From Pelotomaculum sp. UBA3103 (GTDB lineage: Bacteria; Bacillota; Desulfotomaculia; Desulfotomaculales; Pelotomaculaceae): a stretch of DNA of 37,691 bases. The notes beneath the pieces are model-generated. The model was not told where the DNA came from and did not search any database. It worked only from the letters and a program-made list of their open reading frames with translations. Every line of letters starts with the position of its first letter. Position 1 is the stretch's first letter. Shown here piece by piece: positions 1-9,097 of this stretch. The position numbers were made by a program, and so were the translations under genes. The stretch lies in contig DFAP01000050.1 of the NCBI GenBank assembly GCA_002365855.1, positions 1 to 37,691 on the forward strand, written 5' to 3'.

Positions 1-116
1 ACTAATTCGGTCAAGTCAGGTGTCTACACTAACCTTTATTTCATTTAACTCTTTCAAGAATTACTAGAAGTCTGCCTTATTTAAATCCAAATAATAAATC
101 TAAGGGGGGTATAATA

Positions 117-254
117 ATGGCCTTTGGAGCAGCTGGAGGCGCGGCAGGCGGCGGGATAGGCTGTGGAACTGGCGCCGGTTTCGGCAACTGGGGTTTCATC
201 CTGTTTCTAATCCTGATCCTGTTGGTATTCGGATTCGGAATTTGCTTTATTTAA
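117..254 (+). CDS. Tiny Gly-rich single-helix membrane protein, copy 1 (YjcZ-like)
   Basis: A 45-residue ORF starts at ATG 117, 7 bases after a TAAGGGGGG ribosome site. Residues 1-24 are almost only Gly and Ala (MAFGAAGGAAGG, then GTGAGFGN). Residues 26-45 form one very hydrophobic segment (GFILFLILILLVFGFG) ending in ICFI. This layout, a flexible Gly-rich head and one C-terminal helix, is that of the tiny sporulation-associated YjcZ-type membrane proteins of Bacillales; the link rests on architecture, not alignment. It is followed 31 bases later by a near-identical paralogue at 286. Cys15 and Cys43 are not shared in position with the paralogue. Alternatives are a spore-coat or membrane peptide, or a small bacteriocin-like or toxic peptide. 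Gene reality is well supported by the duplicated sequence and both ribosome sites; function is unknown. Confidence 0.75.
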   Translation: MAFGAAGGAAGGGIGCGTGAGFGNWGFILFLILILLVFGFGICFI

Positions 255-285
255 GAGTAAAATCATAAAATAAGGAGGAATAAAG

Positions 286-426
286 ATGGCTTTTGGTGCA
301 GCTGGAGGCGCGGCAGGGGGAGCTGGTGTCGGTACGGGTGTTGGTGCCGGTTTCGGCAACATAGGCTTTATCCTGTTTCTGATCCTGATCCTGTTGGTAT
401 TCGGATTCGGATTCTTTATTTGTTAA
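286..426 (+). CDS. Tiny Gly-rich single-helix membrane protein, copy 2 (YjcZ-like)
   Basis: A 46-residue paralogue of the ORF at 117, starting at ATG 286 behind TAAGGAGGA. The first ten residues (MAFGAAGGAA) and the helix GFILFLILILLVFGFG are identical to copy 1. The middle differs: GAGVGTGVGAGFGNIG replaces GGIGCGTGAGFGNWG, and the tail is FFIC. Both DNA and protein are conserved in the 3' half, which points to a recent tandem duplication. The pair is probably one transcript ending at the hairpin at 444-472. No signal cleavage site or double-Gly leader context is clear. Function is unknown; a sporulation or envelope role is inference from YjcZ-like architecture. Confidence 0.75.
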   Translation: MAFGAAGGAAGGAGVGTGVGAGFGNIGFILFLILILLVFGFGFFIC

Positions 427-443
427 AAAGTATGTTTAAGTAG

Positions 444-472
444 GAGGCCGCTTCTAGCGGCTTCTTTTTTTT
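444..472 (+). terminator. Rho-independent terminator after the tandem small genes
   Basis: A stem GAGGCCGCT / AGCGGCTTC (9 pairs including one G-U) closes a 3-base TCT loop and is followed by eight T residues (465-472). It sits 18 bases after the stop codon of the second small ORF. Confidence 0.85.
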
Positions 473-491
473 ACTTGTCCAAAAGGACATT

Positions 492-519
492 AAAAAAAGA
501 GTCCTTAGTTATGAACTCT
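492..519 (-). terminator. Rho-independent terminator overlapping the murA stop codon
   Basis: On the minus strand AGAGTTC pairs with GGACTCT (7 pairs, one G-U) around an 8-base loop, followed by a T run (complement of A at 492-498). The stem starts inside the last codons of murA and the stop codon lies in the loop. It marks the end of the dcw transcript. Confidence 0.65.
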
Positions 520-1764
520 GATAATTCGCGCCCCTAAGGGATTGTATTTTACCTCTAAGCGCTCGTAACCCCGGTCTATGTGAGATATGTTCTCAAGGAT
601 GGTGCCGTTTTCTGCTACCAGGGCCGCCAGGACTAGTGATGCTCCCGCCCTCAGATCGCTTGCTTCAATATAAGCTCCGCTTAATTTTCCAACACCTTTG
701 ACGATAGCAGACTGTCCTTCAACCTTGATATCAGCACCCATCCTCCTGAGCTCACCAACATGCTTGAATCGATTCTCAAAAACTGTTTCTGTAATTACGC
801 TGGTTCCCTCTGCTAGGGTCAGGAGGGCCATCAACTGAGGCTGCATATCCGTGGGAAAACCAGGGTAAGGCATTGTTTTTATATCTACCGCCTTTATTCT
901 CCCCGTCCCCTGCACTTTTATATAGTCATCCCCCACGGTAATGCTGATCCCTGCCTCACGCATCTTAGCAAGCAGCGGCTCCAAGTGTTCGGGAATTACA
1001 TTGGTCACTGTCACTTCACCGCCTGTTATTGCTGCCGCTATGATGTGGGTTCCCGCCTCGATCCGGTCCGGTATTACAGTGTGGACGGCCGGATTAAGTC
1101 CACCCCTGAGAACACCCTCAATTTTTATAGTGTCCGTCCCGGCGCCTTTAACCCTTGCCCCTATTTTGTTGAGATAGTTTTGCAAATCTACCAGCTCCGG
1201 CTCCCGGGCCGCGTTGCGGATTGTTGTTACTCCCCGGGCAAAAACCGCTGTCATCACCAGGTTTTCCGTGGCCCCTACGCTGGGCAGGTCCAGGTGAATA
1301 TCTGTTCCTACCAGGTTTTCCGCTTCAGCCGTGATATAGCCGTACTTTTCCTGAATTTTAGCTCCCAGAGCCTGCAGGCCTTTTATATGCAGGTTCATCG
1401 GCCGGCTCCCGATCTGACACCCGCCAGGGTAAGATATCTTTACTTTTCCAAACCTGCCGAGAAGAGAACCTAATACAAGGTTGGATGCCCGCATACGGCG
1501 CATGAGTTCTTCGGATATTTCCAAAGGCTGGATATTCGAGCTGTCCACCACAATGGTGTTGCCCTCACAATTTACCCGCGCCCCGAGGTAGGTAAGTACA
1601 TCCTTCATCACGTTAACATCCCTCAGCCGGGGTGCTTCGTGAATTACGCTCTTGCCCGCATTCAATATGCACGCAGCCAGTATGGGCAGGGTTGCATTTT
1701 TTGAACCACTGGTTCGGATCGATCCCTTTAGGCGGTTGCCACCCACAATTACAAATTTCTGCAC
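505..1764 (-). CDS. murA: UDP-N-acetylglucosamine 1-carboxyvinyltransferase MurA
   Basis: Transfers enolpyruvate from PEP to UDP-GlcNAc, the first committed step of peptidoglycan precursor synthesis, in the cytosol. The 419-residue length fits the family. The conserved K22-N23 pair (SGSKNA) and the loop PGGCQIGSRP with catalytic Cys116, the fosfomycin target, are both visible. The start is GTG 1764, seven bases after GGAGG. It is the last gene of the minus-strand dcw cluster, 17 bases after murB, and its stop is overlapped by a terminator. Firmicutes often carry two MurA paralogues; this one is the dcw-linked copy. Identification is firm. Confidence 0.97.
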   Translation of the reverse strand: MQKFVIVGGNRLKGSIRTSGSKNATLPILAACILNAGKSVIHEAPRLRDVNVMKDVLTYLGARVNCEGNTIVVDSSNIQPLEISEELMRRMRASNLVLGSLLGRFGKVKISYPGGCQIGSRPMNLHIKGLQALGAKIQEKYGYITAEAENLVGTDIHLDLPSVGATENLVMTAVFARGVTTIRNAAREPELVDLQNYLNKIGARVKGAGTDTIKIEGVLRGGLNPAVHTVIPDRIEAGTHIIAAAITGGEVTVTNVIPEHLEPLLAKMREAGISITVGDDYIKVQGTGRIKAVDIKTMPYPGFPTDMQPQLMALLTLAEGTSVITETVFENRFKHVGELRRMGADIKVEGQSAIVKGVGKLSGAYIEASDLRAGASLVLAALVAENGTILENISHIDRGYERLEVKYNPLGARIIRVHN

Positions 1765-1781
1765 ACTGTCACCTCCGCCTA

Positions 1782-2690
1782 TTATTCTCCGATAAATTTT
1801 ACCTCCAGCTTCAGTTCAACTCCGATCTGGTTTCTTACCGTTTCCCTGGTTCTGTCAATCAAAGCCAGCACATCCCGGGCTGTGGCTGAGCCCAGGTTAA
1901 CAATAAAATTAGCATGGAGAGTAGATATTTGTGCGTCTCCAATTCTCATCCCCTTTAGCCCTGCCATTTCGATCAGCCGCCCGGCAGATTCACCCGCCGG
2001 GTTTTTAAAAACACTTCCAGCGCTAGGAAAGCTTAACGGCTGTGTAGTCCTGCGCTTCCTGATAAATTCCGCCATTTCGCTTTTTATTTCATTTTTATCC
2101 CGGGGGTACAAGGAGAAGGAAGCTTCTACCACAATGTAGTGTTCCCGCAGTAATATGCTTGAGCGGTAATCAAATTCCATTTCTTTATTATTCCTGCGGT
2201 AAAACCTTCCTTCGAGATCCAGCAGCAGGACATCCCTAACCAGCGCTCCAATAGAAGACCCGTTGGCGCCCGCGTTCATTACCAGCGCTCCGCCAACCGC
2301 TCCCGGGATCCCGGCCGAAAATTCAAACCCGCCAAAACCGGCGTCCCTTGCAGCAGCCGCTACCCCTGTTAGCTTAGCGCCGGACTCTGCTGTGATTTCG
2401 CAGTCCCCGGTAAGAATACGGCTCAGTCCCCTGCCCGTCTTGATCACAATACCCTTGATTCCGCTGTCAGAAACCAATAAATTCGTTCCAAAGCCAATAA
2501 CGGTCAGGGGAATATCCCGCTCGCGGGCAAATGAAACTACTAGCTGTAATTCCTCTCGGTCAGCAGGTTCTACAAAAAGTTCTGACGGACCGCCTATCCG
2601 CCAACTGGTATGCTCTTTCATTAATACACCTGCGCGGACCCTGCCGGGCAGCATATTAAACAGTTCACGGCATATAGCCGAATTAACCAA
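1782..2690 (-). CDS. murB: UDP-N-acetylenolpyruvoylglucosamine reductase MurB
   Basis: FAD-dependent, NADPH-using reduction of UDP-enolpyruvyl-GlcNAc to UDP-MurNAc. The 302-residue chain has the FAD-binding fold signature ([10 protein letters not shown], then [18 protein letters not shown]) and the C-terminal substrate domain with [10 protein letters not shown], whose Ser is the proton donor. The short length and absence of the extra type I loop fit the type II MurB of Firmicutes. The start is TTG 2690, with AAAGGAG about ten bases upstream inside the end of murC; the two genes overlap by 8 bases, which suggests coupled translation. Identification is firm; the TTG start is likely. Confidence 0.95.
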   Translation of the reverse strand: MVNSAICRELFNMLPGRVRAGVLMKEHTSWRIGGPSELFVEPADREELQLVVSFARERDIPLTVIGFGTNLLVSDSGIKGIVIKTGRGLSRILTGDCEITAESGAKLTGVAAAARDAGFGGFEFSAGIPGAVGGALVMNAGANGSSIGALVRDVLLLDLEGRFYRRNNKEMEFDYRSSILLREHYIVVEASFSLYPRDKNEIKSEMAEFIRKRRTTQPLSFPSAGSVFKNPAGESAGRLIEMAGLKGMRIGDAQISTLHANFIVNLGSATARDVLALIDRTRETVRNQIGVELKLEVKFIGE

Positions 2691-4068
2691 TTTTTTGACG
2701 CTCCTTTAAACGGTTAACTAGTTCCACCCCTGCATGCCAGATATCGCCGGCGCCCATTGTTAAGATCATATCACCCGGACGTGCCGCCCTGGACAGGTAA
2801 TCTACAATCTCCTGTCTTGTTGGCAGGTATATGACCTCACGCCCCTCGTGCTTTTCAATGGCTGAAACAATATTTTTTGCAGTAACCCCTTCTATGGGGC
2901 ACTCTCCCGCGCTGTATATTTCACTGATGATTATAACATCAGCATCGACAAAGGCCTCACCAAAACGTTCCCCAAGAATCGATGTCCGGCTGTAGCGATG
3001 GGGTTGAAAAACCCCCACAACCCGTCCTGTTTTCAACTGACCGGCCGCTTTCAGCGTGGCCTTGATTTCAGATGGATGATGGGCATAATCATCAAATACT
3101 TTAATCCCGTTGACCTCACCCGTAAGCTGGAATCTCCTCCCCGCGCCGCTGAAACTTCTTAACGATTGAGCTATTGCTTCAAATGAAAGGCCTATGAATC
3201 GACCGACGGCTACAACTGACAGGGCGTTTAAAAGGTTATGCCTGCCCGGTACGCTTAACTCCAGGGAACCTAGAAGCGAGCCTCTGAAATAAACTTCACC
3301 GGCGGTTACTTGACCGTTTAGACGTATGTTTTTCATGGTGTAGTCAGCCTCGGGGTTATCCAGAGCGTAAGTTTGACAGGGCTTGTTGTAACCAGTAAGC
3401 AGTTCCCTTATGGTAGAGTCATCAAGACATACCACCGCCAATCCTTCTTCGGGCACTTTTGCCAGAAACTCATGAAAAGCGGCTACAATATTTTCCACAC
3501 TTTTATAATGATCCAGGTGATCATCCTCGATATTGGTTATGACTTCAATATAAGGGCTCAGCTTGAGAAAGGAGCCGTCGCTTTCGTCAGCCTCGGCAAC
3601 GATATACTCTCCCCCACCTAATTTGGCGTTACCGCCAATATCTGTCAATTCACCTCCGATAACTATGGTAGGGTCCAGCATGCACTTTTCAAGTACCAGG
3701 GCGGCCATTGAAGTCGTTGTGGTCTTTCCGTGAGCGCCTGCTATTGCTATTCCTTTCTGCCTTTTCATCAGCCAGGCCAGCATCTCACTGCGGTGAACTA
3801 TAGGCAACCCCTTTTCTTTAGCCTCCAGCAGTTCCTCATTGTCATGCGGTATGGCCGTTGATGCCACAATCAGCTCAGCGCCTCCCAGATTTTCCCTGGC
3901 ATGTCCGTTATAACAGGACACTCCTAAGGCTTGGAGTCTTTCTGTCGCGGCTGAGGGTTTCAGGTCCGACCCTGTTACCTTGTATCCGAGTCCTAGCATG
4001 ATCATGGCTAATCCATTCATCCCGGAGCCGCCGATTCCAATAAAATGAACATGCCGTGAATTTTGCAC
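2683..4068 (-). CDS. murC: UDP-N-acetylmuramate--L-alanine ligase MurC
   Basis: ATP-dependent addition of L-Ala to UDP-MurNAc, the first amino acid of the stem peptide. It has the N-terminal Rossmann segment [12 protein letters not shown], the ATP loop GAHGKTTTT and the Mur ligase C-terminal domain with DDYAHHPSE. An ATG at 4086 opens a longer frame but has no ribosome site. AAGGAG at 4077-4082 lies inside that extension, exactly 8 bases before GTG 4068, so 4068 is preferred (461 residues). About 180 bases separate it from murG; that gap holds no convincing gene. The 3' end overlaps murB. Confidence 0.95.
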   Translation of the reverse strand: MQNSRHVHFIGIGGSGMNGLAMIMLGLGYKVTGSDLKPSAATERLQALGVSCYNGHARENLGGAELIVASTAIPHDNEELLEAKEKGLPIVHRSEMLAWLMKRQKGIAIAGAHGKTTTTSMAALVLEKCMLDPTIVIGGELTDIGGNAKLGGGEYIVAEADESDGSFLKLSPYIEVITNIEDDHLDHYKSVENIVAAFHEFLAKVPEEGLAVVCLDDSTIRELLTGYNKPCQTYALDNPEADYTMKNIRLNGQVTAGEVYFRGSLLGSLELSVPGRHNLLNALSVVAVGRFIGLSFEAIAQSLRSFSGAGRRFQLTGEVNGIKVFDDYAHHPSEIKATLKAAGQLKTGRVVGVFQPHRYSRTSILGERFGEAFVDADVIIISEIYSAGECPIEGVTAKNIVSAIEKHEGREVIYLPTRQEIVDYLSRAARPGDMILTMGAGDIWHAGVELVNRLKERQKIG

Positions 4069-4248
4069 TGTCACATCTCCTTCCATGCGGGGAGAGAATA
4101 TCTTTTTTTAAACTGTCCTGATTAAATTTCCTTATGACTTCAGTTTGAGGCATAGGATAGACTTAAAATGTTTTATCTCCTTAATTATAGAATATACTAT
4201 GCATACCTCCAAAAAGGTGTTACATCCATTAAACGGGAACTTGTCCAA

Positions 4249-5370
4249 TTACTTTTTACGCTTAAGTACCAGTTCGTCCACACAGTCTATTATATCTTCA
4301 AGAGCGTCTCTTTTCCCAATTTTTCTGCTGGAAGACGCCATGGCCGACAAACCATCCGGGTCATTGAGCAAATCCGATATCTTTCGGCAGAGTATTTTCC
4401 CGTTTAAACTACGGTCTAAAACCACCACTGCCGCACTCTCTTTCTCAAGAGCGCGGGCGTTGAATTCCTGATGGTTCTCCGAGGCGTAGGGATAAGGAAT
4501 CAGAATCGAGGGAATACCCAGTACGGTTAATTCTGCCAGGGTAGCAGCGCCTGCCCTGCTGATTACAAGGTCTGCCGCTGCAAGCGCATCCTGCATGTTA
4601 TACAGATAAGACACTATCATAACATTGTCAGCTTTAACCAGATCTATACCTGCGGCGGCGAGGTCGTCCAGGAATTCAGCATGCCCCAGGCTACCGGTTA
4701 CATGTAGAATTTTCATGCCCGGAACACCCGCATACATTTTTATTACTTCAACCATAGCTTTGTTAATAGTGCGTGCACCACGGCTGCCTCCGAAAGAAAG
4801 CAAAAGAAAGCGGCTGCCCTCCAATCCCAGCTTTTTTAAACCAGAGAGCCTGTCCACCTCTAAAACTTGCGGCCTTACCGGCAGGCCAGTGAGCGTTAAC
4901 TTATCCTGATTCTTGAAATACTTCTCTGACCCTGCAAAGGTTACCGCCACTCTGTTAACAAAAAGGGAAAGGATGCGGTTGGTGATTCCTGGAAAAGCGT
5001 TTTGCTCGTGTATCAATGTAGGAATTCCCATCAGTACGGCTGACATCACTACAGGACCGCATACGTAACCTCCGGTACCAATAACAATATCGGGCCGCCA
5101 GGTGCGAATAATCCTGCCCGCCTGTATGAAACCCTTCCCTGCCTGCCATAATACCAGCAGGTTTTTCAGGGACAGTCTTCTTTCCAGGCCTGCCGCTGCG
5201 ATACCCTTGAAAGAGAAGCCCTCCTTGGGTACAATGTCAGCCTCCATTCCCCTCGCGGTTCCGATATACAAGACTTCGGCTTCGGGATGCCTGTCTTTAA
5301 GTCCCTTAGCTATAGCGAGGGCTGGGTAAATATGACCTCCTGTTCCACCTCCGGTAACAACGAAGCGCAA
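4249..5370 (-). CDS. murG: Lipid II synthase, UDP-GlcNAc transferase MurG
   Basis: Adds GlcNAc from UDP-GlcNAc to lipid I at the inner membrane face, giving lipid II (GT28 family). The N-terminal Gly loop [12 protein letters not shown] and the C-terminal sugar-nucleotide motif [13 protein letters not shown], with the Glu and Asn-Gln contacts, are both present. Two starts compete: GTG 5379 has no clear ribosome site, while TTG 5370 follows AGGTGG by five bases and gives the classic N terminus MRFVVTGGG, so 5370 is chosen (373 residues). It follows ftsW almost without a gap. Identification is firm, the exact start moderate. Confidence 0.95.
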   Translation of the reverse strand: MRFVVTGGGTGGHIYPALAIAKGLKDRHPEAEVLYIGTARGMEADIVPKEGFSFKGIAAAGLERRLSLKNLLVLWQAGKGFIQAGRIIRTWRPDIVIGTGGYVCGPVVMSAVLMGIPTLIHEQNAFPGITNRILSLFVNRVAVTFAGSEKYFKNQDKLTLTGLPVRPQVLEVDRLSGLKKLGLEGSRFLLLSFGGSRGARTINKAMVEVIKMYAGVPGMKILHVTGSLGHAEFLDDLAAAGIDLVKADNVMIVSYLYNMQDALAAADLVISRAGAATLAELTVLGIPSILIPYPYASENHQEFNARALEKESAAVVVLDRSLNGKILCRKISDLLNDPDGLSAMASSSRKIGKRDALEDIIDCVDELVLKRKK

Positions 5371-5380
5371 CAGGTCCACC

Positions 5381-6490
5381 TCACTTTCTACGAGCGGTTG
5401 TATATCGCGATATATTAAGAAGTATGCCTACGGCGGCCATAGTAAAGATAAGAGAAGTCCCGCCGAAACTAATAAAGGGTAGTGGAATTCCCGTAACCGG
5501 CAGTGAGCCCGTCACTACGCCAATGTTGATAATAGCCTGCACACCAACCCAAGCGGTGATCCCGGTAGCCATAAGGCAGGCAAATGGGTCCTGGGAAGTA
5601 ATCGCGATTTTTAAGCCCCTCCAGATAAACAAAGCAAAAAGCATGATTACAAGGGAAGCGCCGATAAAACCCAACTCCTCGCCGATAATGGCAAAAATAA
5701 AGTCTGTATGGTTTTCCGGCAGATACAAGAATTTCTGTTTGCTCTGGCCCAGCCCCAGTCCGAAGAGCCCGCCCGAACCTATGGCGTAGAGTCCCTGGAT
5801 AATGTGGAAACCTGCACCCTGTGGATCGGCCCAAGGGTCGAGAAAGGCAAGAAAGCGCTTCAGCCGGTAAGGCTCCAAAGCTATGGCAAACCCAATTGCC
5901 ACCAGTCCGGCAACACCGAGACTGCCCAGGTGAGCCATCCTGGCGCCGGCCGCAAAAATCATAACAAAAACAATTCCTGCAAGTGACATGGCCGTGCCGA
6001 GATCCGGCTGCAATAGGATCAGGCCTGCGGCCAGAGTCATGACTATCAAATAGGGAAGAACTCCCTTGGTAAAATTTTTTACTCTTTCCTTTTCCCTGGC
6101 TAACCCGTAAGCTGTAAATATTATTAAAGACAGTTTTACAAGCTCAGCAGGCGAAAACGGTATCGGTCCAATACCAATCCACCTGCGGGCGCCGTTCACT
6201 TCCTTGCCGATTCCCGGGATTAGAACCAGGATCAGTACAACAAATGAAAACAGCAAGATCGGTACGGTCAAGCGCTTCATCTTCCAATAATCGAAATGAA
6301 GCATAATAAACATTGCCGCCAGGCCGAGCGCTGCCCAGATTAACTGCCGTTTAAAATAATAGAAGCTGTCATCGTAGAGAATCAGCGTACTGTACTCACT
6401 GGCGCTTAAAACCATGATCAGGCCTAAACTCAACAGGCTCAAAACAGTTATAAAAAGCACAAAATCCGGGGGATTCTTTTTTGGCCGCAT
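5381..6490 (-). CDS. ftsW: SEDS-family peptidoglycan polymerase FtsW/SpoVE
   Basis: Polytopic SEDS protein of 369 residues with about ten hydrophobic segments. SEDS proteins polymerise lipid II together with a class B PBP; here the natural partner is the SpoVD-like protein at 12261. The signature regions [11 protein letters not shown] with [10 protein letters not shown], and the C-terminal [13 protein letters not shown], are intact. In Bacillus the dcw-located copy between murD and murG is spoVE, needed for spore cortex, so position argues for SpoVE while sequence alone cannot separate it from vegetative FtsW. The start ATG 6490 has GGAGGTG about ten bases upstream. The 118-base gap to murD could hold its own promoter, but no clear one was seen. 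Confidence 0.93.
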   Translation of the reverse strand: MRPKKNPPDFVLFITVLSLLSLGLIMVLSASEYSTLILYDDSFYYFKRQLIWAALGLAAMFIMLHFDYWKMKRLTVPILLFSFVVLILVLIPGIGKEVNGARRWIGIGPIPFSPAELVKLSLIIFTAYGLAREKERVKNFTKGVLPYLIVMTLAAGLILLQPDLGTAMSLAGIVFVMIFAAGARMAHLGSLGVAGLVAIGFAIALEPYRLKRFLAFLDPWADPQGAGFHIIQGLYAIGSGGLFGLGLGQSKQKFLYLPENHTDFIFAIIGEELGFIGASLVIMLFALFIWRGLKIAITSQDPFACLMATGITAWVGVQAIINIGVVTGSLPVTGIPLPFISFGGTSLIFTMAAVGILLNISRYTTARRK

Positions 6491-6608
6491 GGTTTTAAGA
6501 CACCTCCAATTTACTGATTACATATTTTGACCGGGTATATAAACTGTCTGCTCAATTTTTAGTCTGCCTGCAGGCTGATATTTTAATAATTATTAACTTC
6601 ACCTACTA

Positions 6609-7967
6609 TTATTGTTTAAACTCCAGCACTATTTTTTTGAAAAGATCTCCGCGCTCCTCAAAGCTTTTAAACATGTCCCAGCTGGCGCAGGCAGGGGATA
6701 ACAACACAATATCGCCAGGGCGGGCGGCCTGTTGTGCCATGATCACGGCCTCCCTGAAGTTGCCTGCGAACCGGATATCTTCCATCCCTCTGGCTGCGGC
6801 GGCATCAGCTATGGCCTGGGCGCTTTGCCCCAGAACTACCAGAACCCTGGCCCTATCCTTCACTTTTCCGGCAAACTCACTAAAATCACTGCCTTTATTC
6901 TTGCCGCCGGCAATAAGTACTATAGGTTCTTCAAAAGCTTCAAGCGCTTTAATAGACGCGTCGGGGTTGGTTCCCTTCGAATCGTTTATGTACCTGACAC
7001 CTTTGATCTCGTCCACAAACTCCAGCCGGTGGGGAACTCCCAGGAATGCCTTTAAGGTTCTAGCCAGGGAGGCGGTTCCAACACCCATTACTCTTGCCGC
7101 CGCCACGGCAGCCAGGGCATTTTCCAGGTTGTGAGCCCCGGGAATGCTCAGCTCATTCACTCCACAAATGACTTCGGTGTGCCCTCCTGCTCCTGCTATA
7201 ATTTTGCCCTCACGCACATATACACCTTCCTGTAGTTCCTGGCGCCGGCTGAAATAAATTACTTGACCGCGGGATTTATTACCCACAGCTGCAGTCAAGG
7301 GGTCGTCGTAATTCAACACGGTAAAGTCGTCATACTCCTGGTTTATGAAGATCATGGTCTTAGCCATAGCATAATTTTCCATTGTGCCATGGCGGTCAAG
7401 GTGGTCCGGGGTTATGTTCAGAATTAACGCAACTCTTGGCCTGAAGGTACAGGCTGTCTCAAGCTGAAAGCTGGAAACCTCGGCCACAACTATATCATCT
7501 CTCCCATACTGCTCTACCTCGGTAACCAGGGGAAGTCCGATATTTCCCCCGACCAAAGTATTCCTGCCGGCATCCTTGAAGATCTCGCCAATTAGGGTGG
7601 TAGTGGTGGTCTTCCCGTTAGTTCCAGTGACAGCCACAATAGGCGCTACGGTAAAAAGGTAAGCCAGCTCCAGTTCACCTGTTACAGGGATACCAGCATT
7701 CAGGGCGGCTGCGACCGGCTCGATGGTAAGCGGCACTCCGGGACTCATGACAACCAGATCGAAACGATCCTTTTTCACCTCAGGGTAGGCGCCCAGGGCC
7801 ACTACAACTCCTGCTGAGGCTAGCTGTACGAGTTCTTCTCCGGGATCATCAGGTTTGTTGGCATCGGTTAAAATGATTTTAGCTCCTTTGCCTGTGAGGA
7901 AGCGGGAAACGGCCAGGCCGCTTTTGCCGGCTCCAACCACCAGGACTTTAAGACCTCTAAGTTCCAT
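6609..7967 (-). CDS. murD: UDP-N-acetylmuramoylalanine--D-glutamate ligase MurD
   Basis: ATP-dependent addition of D-Glu to UDP-MurNAc-L-Ala. The N-terminal nucleotide fold VLVVGAGKSG, the ATP loop TGTNGKTTTT and the conserved INDSKGTNPDA region of the C-terminal domain are all seen. Of two in-frame ATGs (7973 and 7967) the second lies nine bases after AAAGG and gives the usual N terminus MELRGLKVLV, so it is chosen (452 residues). It is 30 bases downstream of mraY. Confidence 0.95.
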   Translation of the reverse strand: MELRGLKVLVVGAGKSGLAVSRFLTGKGAKIILTDANKPDDPGEELVQLASAGVVVALGAYPEVKKDRFDLVVMSPGVPLTIEPVAAALNAGIPVTGELELAYLFTVAPIVAVTGTNGKTTTTTLIGEIFKDAGRNTLVGGNIGLPLVTEVEQYGRDDIVVAEVSSFQLETACTFRPRVALILNITPDHLDRHGTMENYAMAKTMIFINQEYDDFTVLNYDDPLTAAVGNKSRGQVIYFSRRQELQEGVYVREGKIIAGAGGHTEVICGVNELSIPGAHNLENALAAVAAARVMGVGTASLARTLKAFLGVPHRLEFVDEIKGVRYINDSKGTNPDASIKALEAFEEPIVLIAGGKNKGSDFSEFAGKVKDRARVLVVLGQSAQAIADAAAARGMEDIRFAGNFREAVIMAQQAARPGDIVLLSPACASWDMFKSFEERGDLFKKIVLEFKQ

Positions 7968-7997
7968 GAACATCTGCCTTTCATCATCTTTTACAAT

Positions 7998-9074
7998 CTA
8001 TATTATAGCTAACCGGTACAACCCCACCATCCCAATAACGGAGAATATAAAAGTAACTAACCAGAAGGTCAATACTATTCTGTTTTCGCTCCAGCCGGCC
8101 AGTTCAAAATGATGGTGCAGGGGAGCCATGCGAAAGACACGGCGGCCCGTAGTCTGAAAAGAAATGACCTGAATAATGACAGAAAGGGTCTCCAGAACAT
8201 AAATAGCCCCTATGATTACCAGAAAAAGCTCGCTTCCGGTTACCACCGCCGCAGCGCCAAGCCCACCCCCCAGCGCCAGGGAACCGGTGTCGCCCATAAA
8301 AACCTTAGCAGGGTGGCGGTTGTAAAACAAAAACCCCAGGCAGCCTCCGGCCAGCGCGGCCATAACCAGTGCTACACCGGTTTTGTCAACCTGTATAGCT
8401 ATTGCCATCATAGCCAGGGCCACAATCATGCTCACTCCCGCAGCCAGCCCGTCCAACCCGTCGGTAAGGTTAACCCCATTGGCAGCACTCACTGTTACCA
8501 GGATTGTAAACGCCAGGAAAGGCCACCAGCCTAACTCCAGGTGAATTCCACCGGGAGCAAAAAATCCTGAAAAGGGAAGTACCAGGTCTGTGCCCCGGTT
8601 CAGCCCGTATACAACCCAGAACGCCAGTCCTGCGGCAAGGAGGACCTGCCCCAGCAGTTTTTCCCGGGCTCTTAATCCCAGTGACCTTTTCAATACTACC
8701 TTAACGTAATCATCTAAAAACCCAATCAGCCCGTAGCCAAGGGTCATCAGCAAAACAATAAACCCGTCGACCTGACCGCAGGCCAGTAAAACGCCTCCTG
8801 CCGCAGTTCCGACAAGGAACATTACCCCACCCATGGTTGGAGTTCCAGATTTTTTAAAATGCCTCGTGGGCCCGTCGGAACGTATATTTTGCCCGAACTT
8901 TAGCCGTTTTAAAAATGGTATCATCAGAGGACCAAGCAGCAGTGTTACTGCCAGCGAAACCATAAAGGCCTTGCATAAAGCATTCTCAAACAACTCGAAA
9001 TTTGAAAAAAACAGAGAGCCTATGGCTATAACTACCACAATTGCAACGGCTGAAGCCTTGCCCAAGCTTCCCAT
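7998..9074 (-). CDS. mraY: Phospho-N-acetylmuramoyl-pentapeptide transferase MraY
   Basis: Integral membrane enzyme that moves phospho-MurNAc-pentapeptide onto undecaprenyl phosphate, giving lipid I. About ten membrane segments are visible, with the Mg/catalytic motifs NLTDGLDGLA and MGDTGSLALGG and the family motif PLHHHFE near the C terminus. The longest frame starts at 9134 and would overlap murF by 37 bases with its ribosome site touching the ATG. ATG 9074 instead follows GGAGG by five bases, clears the murF stop and gives a standard 358-residue protein (MGSLGKAS), so it is chosen. Confidence 0.95.
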   Translation of the reverse strand: MGSLGKASAVAIVVVIAIGSLFFSNFELFENALCKAFMVSLAVTLLLGPLMIPFLKRLKFGQNIRSDGPTRHFKKSGTPTMGGVMFLVGTAAGGVLLACGQVDGFIVLLMTLGYGLIGFLDDYVKVVLKRSLGLRAREKLLGQVLLAAGLAFWVVYGLNRGTDLVLPFSGFFAPGGIHLELGWWPFLAFTILVTVSAANGVNLTDGLDGLAAGVSMIVALAMMAIAIQVDKTGVALVMAALAGGCLGFLFYNRHPAKVFMGDTGSLALGGGLGAAAVVTGSELFLVIIGAIYVLETLSVIIQVISFQTTGRRVFRMAPLHHHFELAGWSENRIVLTFWLVTFIFSVIGMVGLYRLAII

Positions 9075-9097
9075 TAATGCCTCCACAAATAAATCAT

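Noticed and set aside
985..1473. 162-codon plus-strand ORF inside murA
   Set aside because: Antisense frame of a well-conserved gene, no ribosome site, no recognisable domain.
3908..4153. 81-codon minus-strand ORF upstream of and inside murC
   Set aside because: Two thirds lie in a different frame of murC and no ribosome site is well placed; treated as a shadow.
4193..4200. GTATATT followed 13 bases later by GATAAAAC on the minus strand upstream of murC, sigma-E-like
   Set aside because: Only a partial match to the -10 and the location between murC and murG is expected to be read through; too weak to call.
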